Of a stretch of DNA of 64,000 nucleotides, positions 22,361 through 33,300 are shown piece by piece. Source of the stretch: Acorus gramineus (lineage: Eukaryota; Streptophyta; Magnoliopsida; Acorales; Acoraceae). The notes beneath the pieces are model-generated. The model was not told the DNA's origin. It did not search any database and saw nothing but the letters and a program-made list of their open reading frames with translations. Location of the stretch: the NCBI GenBank assembly GCA_030737835.1, contig JAUJYN010000013.1, positions 3,429,759 to 3,493,758 on the forward strand, read 5' to 3'. Each line of letters opens with the position of its first letter. Position 1 is the first letter of the stretch. Position numbers and translations under genes: made by a program.

Positions 22361-25300
22361 TGTCACGCCCCAGGGCGGCCGTCCCCGGGACGCGGCAAGT
22401 GTATATATGATATCAGAAGCCAACACAGGAGGTCAATAATATATATCATACGCAACAACCAGAATGACACACAGACAACAAGGACTGACATGATATATAC
22501 ACCAAATGAGGAAGCAAAGACTGAATCTGTATATATAACATTCTACAGACTCGATACTCAATCATCTGTCCTGTGAGAGCCAATATACACAAATACAACT
22601 GAACATATACAAACACGTGCCAAGCACGGAAATCAAATACATACAGTCAAGAAGGGATGCTGATAACCTCTGGCACTCGCGGACGTAGCGCTGCTCCGCT
22701 ACTGAAGAAATCCCTCGGAAAGCTCCAACTGCTGCTCCGGCTCCAGCTCAGGCTCAGTGGCAACTGGGGAAAAACATATGCGAGGGGTGAGCCACACGCT
22801 CAGTGAACGGCACAACCCATGCATCACAGACAATATTGACCACAACATATTAATCCATTCAAATCCACAATTTTCCATAATCCAGATCATACCCTCACCC
22901 TTACCCCTCAACAAGGGACTCAGGATATTGGGACTTACAATCATTCACAAACAAAACCAGCGGGTCGCTCATCGCCAACCCACTTCACCCTCACCCTCAC
23001 CTTTCCAAAGGTGACATAGGATTTTGGGACTGATAATCATCCATTCACATATCCAGTAGGTCGCTCATCGCCAACCCACTACACCCTCACCCTCACCCTA
23101 CCACGGGTGACATAGGATTTTGGGACTGACTAGGCTGTTGGTCACCCTTAGTCCACCGATAGTCTCTCCCTCCACTCCGTAGGCCGCCTGGTCTACTCCC
23201 ATATTCAGCACAGTCCGTCACCTCATCAGGAGGTGCCTACTAATGGGAGCCCTCTGTCAGGAAGGCCCTGTCTAACGCTGGGGGTAGCCTCCACCGGATC
23301 CAACGCAGGGAACAGAACAGCCTATCCATACGCATATGATCCACTCGGATCCGCCGACTACACGCCTCAACAATTCTAATGTCATGAACTCTTCAGAGTT
23401 CCTCCAGCGCGCATAACCAAGATGCGGGGAAACAAGTACAATCAAAAGCAGTGTTGGAATATCACTGGGGGAAAGAAACTCGGGAGGGCGGCGTGAGTTC
23501 CCGATACAGGGTACCCCGACAACCAAACAAGGAACACGGAGTACCCTAACACGGGTCTCACCGCTGTCCTCGCAAGGTCCCTCCCCTATAATATTCACTA
23601 CTCATGCTAATAATCATACCAAACATACAACTCTAACGTTCTGAATTCCTCAGAACCCACCAGGGCGCATAACTACGATGCGGGGAACATGCATAAGGTT
23701 ATAACAGGGTGGAATATCATTGGGGGAAAGAAACTCGGGAGGGCAGCGTGAGTTCCCATTATAGGACACCCCGACAACCAAACAAGGAACACGGTGTACC
23801 CTAACCCGGGTCTCACCGCTGTCCTCGCAAGGCCCCTCCCCTATAATATTCACTATAACATGCAATTTAACAAGTACTAGCATTTAATTTAATAAATAAA
23901 CTAGTAGGGTGTCATGCATCGGTCGGGCTTCCTAACATGGAACCAGGGGACATGCTGCATGGCTCATACACATATCCTAAGGGTGCAAGTCCCTAACATG
24001 CAAAGACTAGGGTAGCATGCATACTACACATGAATCATACAAGCATGGATTACATATTATTGCAGGTTAATATTTATCCATGACGCCCCAGGAGAGGTCG
24101 GTATACGCCCAAGTGCGTATAACGCCTCTCTACTGGGTTGGATTGTCCCACTCACCAGAATCGGGGTCGTCGCGCGACCGTCCGTCTAGATCTGCAAGAC
24201 AGACAATCAATATGGTGAGTTAAAATCCACAAATACTACAAAATACATAAACCCACAATTAAACTCCCAACACTCGGGCAAACGTGCATACGACCCGCAC
24301 GCACGCTAGCCCGAGCACTCCGGCAACCACCCGCACGGCCGGCAACCACCCGCACGGCCACCCGACCGCCCGGACGCGCCGCCGCGCCTCAGCCCGCGCA
24401 CTCCGCGCACCGCCCGGGGCCCCGCGCGTCCACCGAGCCCAGCCGCGGCAGCCCGCACGCGCCCCGCACGCCGTGCGCTGGCCCGCGAGCACCCCGCACG
24501 CCCCCGCGCGCGGCGCCTCGCCCCCGCGCACACCACCTCGCGCCTTGCCGCGCCCCGCGCACGCCTCGCGCACGCCTCCGCGCCCCGCGCGCACCCCGCG
24601 CGCACCTCCGCCACCTCCTCCGCGCGCACCTCGCGCGTCCAGCACCTCCGGCAGCACCTCCGCGCGCACCTCGCGCGTGCAGCACCTCCGGCAGCACCTC
24701 CGCGCGCACCTCCGCGTCCAGCACCTCCGGCAGCACCTCCGCGCGCACCTCGCGCGTCCAGCACCTCCGGCAGCACCTCCGCGCGCGCCCAGACCAGCGC
24801 CCAGACCAGCCCCTCGCGCCGGACCCGCGCGACCAGCTCCTCGCGCCCGCTGCCCGCTGCCTGAGGCCCCCAGCACGCCTGCACGACCAGCACAGCACGC
24901 CGCCCGCGCGCGCCAGCTTGCACGCCGCGCGCACGCGCGCCCGCGCACGCACGCGCGCATGACCGCGCGCGCCCAGCCTGCGCGCTGCTGCTGCTCTCTG
25001 CCTGCTGCCCGAGAACCTCTCCCTGCAGCCCGAGACCACCCCCCGCAGCCCGAGCACCTCCAACCACCCCTCCCACGGCCGCCGACCACTTCCGACCACC
25101 TCTAACCACCCCCGACAGCTTCCCACAGCCGCCGACCACCCCTCATACATAGATCCACACTCCTAGCATACATCTATGCAAGAAAAGTGAAGAAAAGGAC
25201 CTTACCGAGGGGAGGAAGCGAAGACCGAACGCTCACCGCGCGCCGAAACCTTTCCCAAAGGCCTTCTCAAGCCCCGATCTATCACGGCCCTCGATTTGGC

Positions 25301-25793
25301 TCGAAACAGAGGAGAGAGAGGGGAGGTCGGGGAGGCTAGAGTCGTCGGAATCGGGATTTGAAGGCACCGGGGCGTAGATCGGGACCCGATCTACACTTCC
25401 CGTGCTTTGGGTTTTCGATTTTGAGGGGTCTAGGGGGCTTGAAAGGAAGAAAAACGGAGAGGGGAGAGAGAGATCTCGACGAGGAAGACAATGAATAGTG
25501 CTTTGATATTTTTTTGATTCCTTTTAAGTAGAGCGCGACTTAAAAACCCGGATACGCCCCGGAACTGGGAAATTTTTGCAAACGATGCCAGAATTCAATG
25601 AAATTTTCGTGAGAGGTCTAAAATGGCGCCAGGACACCAAATATGCAGTCAGATTTCCAATCGGAGTCCTCTAGCTCAGACGATAGCTAACAGTCTGAAA
25701 TTATGCGGTTCCGACCAAAAACCCTAAAAATTTTTAAAACTGCCAGAACGCTCTAACGGTTACCAGCAGGCTAAAAGTGACACATATATAACA
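22361..25793 (-). mobile_element. LTR copy B: 3.4-kb solo-LTR-like element inside copy C
   Basis: 3433 bp with TGTCACGCCCC at the left and ATATATAACA at the right, flanked by exact CCGTG repeats (22356-22360, 25794-25798). It is collinear with copy A outside the CpG tract, including two ~220-bp repeats containing GGAACACGGAGTACCC. It is inserted in opposite orientation to its host copy C, at that very GGGTACTCCGTG motif. It is the youngest layer of the nest by position. Confidence 0.88.
24192..25205 (-). other. CpG-dense tract of LTR copy B framed by splice-like sites, with a 40-bp minisatellite
   Basis: On the minus strand a donor-like CTCG|GTAAGG (25205) and an acceptor-like TGTCTTGCAG (24192) frame the tract. 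At about 24605-24790 a ~40-bp unit (CAGCACCTCCGGCAGCACC plus CGCGCGCACCTCGCGCGT) is repeated about four times. It is not coding. Confidence 0.5.
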
Positions 25794-28381
25794 CCGTGTT
25801 CCTTATTTGGTTGTCGGGATATCCTATATCGGGACCTCATGGTGCCCTCCCAAGGTTTCTTTTCCTCATTATTATCTTATGTATTCCCCGCATCTTGGTT
25901 ATGCGTGCTGGAGGAATTCTGAAGAATTCAAGACATTAGAGTTGTAGAGATGTGTTGTCAGCGGATCCGAGTGGATCATATGCGATGGATAGGCTGTTCT
26001 GTTCCCTTCGTTGGATCCGTGTAGAGACTACCCCGGCGTTAGAAAGGCTATCCCGTGCAGGGGCTCCCATCAGTAGGCACCTCCTGATTTGGTAGACGGA
26101 GTGTGTTGAATGTGGGAGTGGCCAAACGGCCTGCGGAGTGGGGAGAGACTATCGGTGGACCAAGGGTGACGAACAGCCTAGTCAGTCCCAAGAGCCTATG
26201 TCACCTATTGAGGGGTGAGGGTGAGGGTGTGGTGGGCCAGCGATGCGGCGACCCACAGGATTGTGTAAGGAAAATTATCAGCCTTGTAAGTCCCAATATC
26301 CTTTGTCACCTATTGAGGGGTGAGGGTGAGGGTGTAGTGGGTTGGCGATAGCGACCCGCTGGATTTGTGTAGTTAGTCCCAATATCCTATGTCACCTATT
26401 GAGGGGTGAGGGTGAGGGTGTAGTGGGTTGGCGATAGCGACTCACTGGATTGTATAGCTGTTGCCATTTGGTGGCTTTTAATAATGAGATTGTGGATTAT
26501 TAAGATCTGGTGGTTAATATAATTGTGATGCATGGGTTGTGCTGTTCACTGAGCGTGTGGCTCACCCCTCGCATAATATTATTCTCCAGTGTTATCTGAG
26601 TCGGAACTGAAGGAAGAGCTCCCCGAGAGACTTCATCAGTAGCGGAGTAGCACCACGTCCCGCGAGTATCAGAGGCTATCAGCATCCCTGGTGATTGTAT
26701 GTATTATATTCCGTGCTTGGGCACGCGTTTGTATCGTATTTGGATGTCATTGTATATATTGGCTCTCACAGGACAGTTGATTATGTATCAAGTCTGTAAT
26801 ATGTTTTTGGATTACAGATTCAGTCTTTTAGCTTCCGCTTTTGGTGTATATATCATGTCAGCCCTGCTTTTGTTGTCTGTGTTGTCATTTTAGCTGTTGT
26901 GTGAGTATGTTATTGAACTCCTGTTTAGACTGATATCATATATACACTTGCCGCGTACCGGGGACGCCCGGGGCGTGACATTGTGGCACAAGGTTTCCTA
27001 CAGAAACCTGGGATTTGACTATGAAGAAACATACTCATCAATCATGGATACAATAACGTTCCATTACTTAGAAAGTCTCAAGGTTTCTGAAAAACTTGAT
27101 ATGAGACTAATGGACGAAATAACAGCTTATCTATATGGGAATTTATATGAATCCCTGAAAGATATAAATTGCCTAAAGCAAAATCAAAGAGTATATACTC
27201 AATAAAGTCAAGACGTTCATTGTACAGCTTAATGCAGTAGGTACAACCGTCTTAGTGAATACTTGATAAAAGCAAGATATGAAAACAATCTCATTTGCCC
27301 ATGTGTCTTTATAAATATATCCAGTAAGGGATTTGCCATTTGACAGTTTATGTTGATAACATAAATTCAATTAAGACTGCTGAAGAGCTCAACAAAACTG
27401 CAGAATATCTTATGAATGAATTCAAAGTAAAAGGCATTGGAAAAACTAAATATTGTCTTGGCCTGCAGATCAAGCAAAGCCCAAGTGAGATACTTGTCCA
27501 TCAAACAACATATATTGAAAAAGTCTTGAAGCACTTTAATATAGACAAATATTATCCATTAAGTACTCATATGGTGATTAGGTTACTTGACCCAAAGAAG
27601 GACCATTTTTTCATCTGAAAGAGGATATTAAAAATCTTCTTGGTCCTGAAGTACCATATCTTATTGCAGTTGATGTTTTATTATATTTGATACAGTGTAC
27701 TAAACCTGACGTTGCATTTTTATTTAATTTATGGGCCAGATTTAAATTTGCGCCAATCTGAATACACTGACATGATGTTAAACACATTTTTTGTTATATT
27801 CGTGGAACAATATATGTTGGTTTATTCTACTCAAAAAATTTCACAAGTGGTCTCTTGTTGAAAGAATATTATGTGCATATTTAAGATATTTTTCAGATCC
27901 TCACAAACAAGTTATGTATCTACATGTGGTGGTACAACGATCATTATGTATCTACATCTTGGAGTTTTATTTTACAGGCTAATAATTATGAAGCTTGTGA
28001 ATGTGAAATCGATGTTCTGCGGATTTAGTGGAACGACAATTACGTCAATTTGTTCACTAAAGCATGCCCACGTCAACATTAAAAAAGGTGGTGTACGACA
28101 TCAGATGCAACGTATTTATAACCAATCTTTTTGGCCTTATCGTTATGAGGGGGAGTATTATTAAATGACATTTGCGTGCTGTACTCTTTTTCCTTCGCCT
28201 AGGTTTTGTCCCATTGGGTTTTCCAGGCAAGGTTTTAACAAGGCAATGTTAAAGCGCATACACCAATCTAAGATAAAGTATATTGTACTTTTTTTTTTCG
28301 CTTTGGTTTTTTTCCATTGGGTTTTCTAAGCAAGGTTTTAATGAGACAATTATCTTAGCGTGGTGGTCATCCAAGGGGGAG

Positions 28382-28696
28382 TGTTGTGAATATAGTGGAT
28401 AACCATCACTAATCCTAGCCATAACCTCCCCCACTCTTCAACTCCATAACCCCTCTCATTTAACTCTATAACCCCCACTATTAATCACCCCACTATCTAC
28501 CCCCTCACCTCTATAGATTTGTAACACCTTACTTTTGGGATTCCTCCATGCGCACCCTATAAATAGAGGGGTTTCTCATGTATTCCACAACCAACTAACA
28601 AATAGTGAATAAGAATTTCTCTCTACTTCTCTTCTATATGGTTATGTGCTTTGTTAATATATACTTGTCTGTATGTATTCTACTTAGTTTATAACA
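28382..28696 (+). repeat. 3' LTR of the copia element
   Basis: 315 bp, preceded by a G-rich polypurine tract and followed by the TSD ATTTT (28697-28701). Confidence 0.93.
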
Positions 28697-28741
28697 ATTT
28701 TATTTATGTAACATAATTTTAGTTTTGAGTGATATAAAAAA

Positions 28742-29236
28742 GGGAAAAATCTATATAAACCCCTGTAATCTTCCTGATATCCATATAACCCCCTGTAATC
28801 TCAATATATCCATATAACCCCCTGTAAGCACACCATAAATGCAAATAACCCCCCGTGGTTAAATTGTTTTTAACATAATTGAAATATTTTAGATATATTG
28901 CGTTATCTAATGAGAGGATAACAAATATGTATCATTTTAACACTCTGAAAGCAGTCAATACTTAAAAAAAAACCCTAAAAGAGTGTAAAATTAGAAATAT
29001 GAGGGTTTTTTTTTAAATATTGACCTTTTTTCAGGGGTTAAAAGAATACATATTTGTTAACCATGGTTTAGATAACGCAATATGTCCGAAATATTTCAAT
29101 TCTATTAAAAAAAATTTAACCACGGGGGGTTATTTACATTTATGGTGTGTTTACAAGGGGTTATATGGATATATTGAGATTACAGGGGGTTATATGGATA
29201 TCAGAAAGATTACAAGGGGTTATATGGATTTTTCTC
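28742..29236. mobile_element. 495-bp foldback element with ~235-bp arms, 9-bp TSD
   Basis: The arms start GGGAAAAATCTATATAAACC and GAGAAAAATCCATATAACC and remain alignable for about 235 bp, leaving a very short loop near 28990. The flanks TATAAAAAA at 28733-28741 and 29237-29245 are a 9-bp direct repeat. It sits 31 bp beyond the copia TSD. The 73-residue open frame at 29020-29241 is arm sequence, not a gene. Confidence 0.9.
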
Positions 29237-29245
29237 TATAAAAAA

Positions 29246-30355
29246 ATATACTTTCTTATATATGGAATGAAATAAGGCGAGATTAGTTTTACACTTAAAA
29301 CCCAAACATGTCCCACATCCTCATCAAGTTCAGATTCAAAATTTAGGAGATCACCCCATCCTAGTAGGGTTGGAGCGAGTTTTCAATATTACTCATTTTG
29401 TTATCATCCCTATAAAAAAAACTCCCATAGTGTCATGGAATGAACTTCTGCCCATCCACTCCTCACTTGCCAATATTTTTTTGAAACACATCTTTAGTTA
29501 TAAATTTAGGAGAACGGAATTGAATTGACCACTTAATAAATGCAGTTTATGGATTATGCATATGAAATTATAGGCATGGACAAGCAAACTGAACTTTCCA
29601 ACAATCAACCATTTGCTTGAATTTCAAACAGGTCAGAAAAATGAGTGGGGCCAAAAAAACAAAAGTCAGTCAATGGATTACCACAAACCATTAGTTTGCA
29701 AAACTAATTTTATTTATATTTAAATGATAATTCTGATAGGGACCCAGCCAGTCAATTTTGGTTAGAAAAAGTTCCTGTGCAGGGCTAAATAGATAATATC
29801 TTACTGTGTCAACTTGATGTTGGTATCAAAGCTTGTACATTACACATTATGTAATGGGTTGGATATGACCTACCAGGCTACCACAGGGATATGTGACCTG
29901 TTAAGGGCAGTGATTATTAGTGTAACCCATTGAGAGTGGTGATTATGGTGAATTGAACTAGCCAAGATCCTAAGTGAAATGAGATCTCATACTATGGTTA
30001 TTGCCCAGCCCAAGATGATAATAGTATGTGTTTATACAAGAACACAATTCTAACAGAGCAAGGCGCATTTCAAACTGATGAATAACAAAACAAACAATAT
30101 CTTTGTTTATTCTTCTTTTCTTTTATAAGCCATCAGAGTAGAAATTGAAGGAAGAAGAAAAAAGAGATCAAGGAACATAGAACCACAGAGAGTTTCACAG
30201 ATCACACTCTTATTTCTATTGACCAAAGCTTACATATCCAGAGAACTGTCCAGCTAAGCAGTTTTATAAACTCTAAGCACCTGAATCATATTATTGTACA
30301 TATTTATATAGGGAATTCATTATCGACGAGCTTTAATGTGGCTGATGATTATTAA
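29246..30355. other. Intergenic DNA downstream of ETHE1
   Basis: AT-rich. A lone primer-binding-like word, TTGGTATCAAAGC, occurs at about 29830 without a recognisable LTR beside it. The last few hundred bases before 30356 probably include the ETHE1 3' UTR (minus strand). No gene seen. Confidence 0.5.
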
Positions 30356-33300
30356 TTAGACATTGTTCACCAAATCCTGCAGTCCACAAACCAAGTTTGC
30401 TGGTACGGCTATGTCCATCTTCTTTGGATACGGTAGGTTCAAATCTGTGATGAACAAAGTCCATGCAAATAAAAATGTGAGTAGAAACTTGTTGATGCTA
30501 TGATTACATTCAAAAGATTATATTGAACTGAGATACTGTAATGTCAAAATACACTTACTTTCCATGATCCCTTGAAATGTTTGCTGCAACAGAAAACGTG
30601 AGATGGAGTTTATCAGGAGCAGCACAATTCGGATAAATTCAAGGGTTACATCAGAGAAAAGATGGCAGTAAGGAGATGGGCTGCACATGAATAAAGGGAA
30701 AAATATAAGAATATCGTTTCATACATCATGCATGGCAATTATTTTTTCATATGAACTCCAAGCATAGCTACCAATGGATATTGGGTGCGTTGAATTAGAT
30801 AACGATGATCTGATTCTAGGTCGTGTTTCTGGAAGATCGAAGTCACTCATTATGATTCAACCAGAGGAAGCATAATTTAAAGAATTCAAATATTTGAATC
30901 GCTGATCATTTCTTGTCAGCACTATATTAATAACAATAGTATGTTATTATGATATCATATTTGCTGATTTCAATGCGCTATAAAGGTGTTCTTCACAATC
31001 AACAGGTGCCTATAAGTTTCCCTATCTATTTCAATATGGGAAAAGTATGCTTAGTTGCTTATGCGCATATAAAGGTCCCTCTTCATGGGACACTATAATT
31101 GGGAGTTGTAATCTAAATAGAACAAAAATAAAACATTCTGATTGTCTTCAGTGATTTACATGCACATCCTAATTTCCTAAAGGCAAAAAAAATCAAGTTA
31201 TGCTTGTTTAAGGACATAGCATGAAATTTGTATCGAAGAAAAAGAAAAAAATATCAATTTAAAACAGGCAGTAAGATTTACCTCGTCCTTTGTGAGGCGA
31301 GGGTTGAATTGTGTCTCTTCTCCAACTGTACTAACCTGATATGAACAATATGCAATTATCAGAGAATGAAAGTGCATGAGGGAAAGATAAAAAAAAAGTT
31401 AGATGATGCTTACAGTGAACCCTTTGTAGTCATGTGCTGGGTAAATAAATGTATCCTTTGGCAATGTGAATATCTGAGTGCACAAAAAGAAAAGACTGAT
31501 GAATTTTAGATAAAAGGTTGAATATGAGCCAGAAGCAAAAGAGAGAAATGCATTGGCTGGAGTGTGTGGCCTTGCCTGTGAGTGTACTGATTTGTAAAGC
31601 AGTTGTGAACTTCCTCCCTGTGTGACGGAACATATTGACAGATTTAATGTTAGTTTGGTGGAAGAATTTGATAAATATACTGTAAAAGGCTGGCATATGG
31701 ATTAACCAAATAAATACATATTGTGATAATATTGCTGTAAAAAATATAAAAATACTCCAGTTTGCAAGTTGACACCCAAAAATCAATACTATGGTTTTAT
31801 TTTTTCCATTTAAGAAAATTAAGCAATTAGTATTGGATGCTTGATCAATATGCGGAAGATCTAATACAACTAAACGTATTTTGGTTTTTTTTATTGTTGT
31901 GTTTTTAATAAAATGTGATGCTATCAACAAATCGCCAGTTAGGAGAACATCATTTTGAACCGTCTGTATTCTATGGTTTGGGAACATTGGTAACAGGTTT
32001 ACAAGTACCTATCTCTATAGATTACTTTTAGCTAGTGACCTGCATTATGAGAATTGCTTCAGACTAAACATTAAAGTTGATGTATTTTAGCATTTACTAA
32101 ATACATACGATATTTGGTGCCATTAGAGAAACACAGCAATCGATGAAATTTTCACATGGTTCTGAAATCAGCCAATTCTTATGCTTGTCAGTTCCATTGT
32201 TTCCAAACCATCCACAACATAACGACTAATTATACCTCCTGCTTTTTCTCAAATGATAGGATCCTAACATGAGTTGGCTGACAAATATAATATAAACCTC
32301 CAACAATACAAAGACTCACTTGATTCATCAAAATGTAATGCACTTAGTTTCTGATATATTAATTATCCTATAAACAGGTGACTTGCCAGTATAAAAAATT
32401 TCCCAAGGTGATTTCCCTACACAGTGGCAGTTCCCTAAATTTCGAAGACGCAAGTAAATTTAGAAGAAACCACTCGAGCCTTGAAATCAGTAACTACTCT
32501 TTGCTAAATTCAATAAACTTCTTCCAAGTGACAAACAATTAGTGTTGCAATTGTAATCAATTGATAACTTCAGGCCACTGTCCCCTCTGTCCAATGAATC
32601 ATGAATTGTTTAACAATATGCAGGACATGGTGAAACATTTTTATTTCAGTACCTGAAAATCTGTCCTTCCACATCCACGTATCAGCAATGTATCCCCAGT
32701 GAAAGCCATTCTAGGTTGAGGTTGATCAGGACCATCTCCCGTAACATACGTAACACAGCCAACAGTATGGCCAGGAGTTGCGCGGACCTGCATGAAATTA
32801 AAATTTGTATTCTGAATGAGTGATTCGAATATAAAGAGTACATTACATACACTATTCTTGATTTTTTAAGATTCATTTATATGTGCACACTTGTAAATTC
32901 TACATTAAATCACGCATAAAGCTTGAATGAGAAAGATATCCCACTTGCCTCAAGGAAAAGATTTCCAAAAAATATTTTGTCACCAGCTTCAACATGAAGA
33001 TCTGCTTTTGCAGTGCTTGCTTTAGAGATGACAGATTTAACACCCGGCACCTTACCCTGCCATAGAAAGTTACCATGAGATATGAAACTGAACTGATTAA
33101 ACACCAGAATTATGATTGAACATATTTAGGAACTGCATGCGTCTCATTAATATAATACTAGAAAAATAATGATGTCACTAACCTTTATAAGGCCTGTTCC
33201 AGTAACATGATCAGCATGGCAATGAGTATTTAAAGCATAGGTGAGTTTCAGCCCCAGTTCCTTGACAAGTTTAAGATCTCTCTCTACTGTGCTGTCTACA

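Larger units (their letters stand above)
20450..26980 (+). mobile_element. LTR copy C: related long LTR inside the copia RT, itself split by copy B
   Basis: The outer ends TGTTGTGTCTGTGTC (20450) and CCCGGGGCGTGACA (26980) are flanked by TTGTG (20445-20449, 26981-26985). After removing copy B and one CCGTG repeat it is about 3.09 kb. The right part (25794-26980) is clearly homologous, in inverted orientation, to the starts of A, B and D. The left 450 bp (U3 in transcriptional sense) is divergent, so C is a different subfamily. It has no coding sequence. Its own CpG-rich tract (about 21380-21830) reads as G-rich on this strand. Confidence 0.85.
20178..28080 (+). pseudogene. Ty1/copia Pol remnant (reverse transcriptase and RNase H region), split by nested LTRs
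   Basis: The RT begins with NWPKWKDTIQEELGFLEKC and GYKWVFVRKQNE (20178-20444). It is cut at 20445-20449 (TTGTG) by LTR C and resumes at 26981. Across the join the original frame gives TRLVAQGF, the usual copia RT block. An extra T at about 27012 then breaks the frame before DYEETY. MRLMDEITAYLYGNLYESL follows. The block TVYVDNINS and the downstream GKTKYCLGLQIKQSP and YIEKVLKHFNIDKYYPLS (27340-27618) are the RT/RNase H connection. The catalytic YVDD is here YVDN. Remnants of RNase H run to about 28080. Gag and integrase regions (18900-20170) are only traces. Confidence 0.85.
17246..28696 (+). mobile_element. Ty1/copia retrotransposon, complete ends, interrupted by nested LTRs
   Basis: It has two 315-bp LTRs (17246-17560, 28382-28696) starting TGTTGTGAATATAG and ending TTTATAACA, with TSD ATTTT at 17241-17245 and 28697-28701. 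A primer-binding region (CGTTATCAGCACGAG) follows the 5' LTR. A polypurine tract (CAAGGGGGAGTG) precedes the 3' LTR. Removing insert C/B and one TSD leaves about 4.9 kb, a normal copia size. I counted about 16 LTR differences (roughly 95% identity), mostly transitions. The polyprotein is degenerate. The element begins only 149 bp after the MULE TSD. Confidence 0.93.

Noticed and set aside
23650..23883. Tandem direct repeats in the LTRs as a CRISPR-like array
   Set aside because: Two long degenerate units only, in a plant LTR; no spacer structure.
29020..29241. 73-residue frame rich in Gly and Tyr
   Set aside because: It is the right arm of the foldback element.
29821..29840. TTGGTATCAAAGC as a retroelement primer site
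   Set aside because: No LTR end or polypurine tract beside it; a chance or decayed match cannot be separated.
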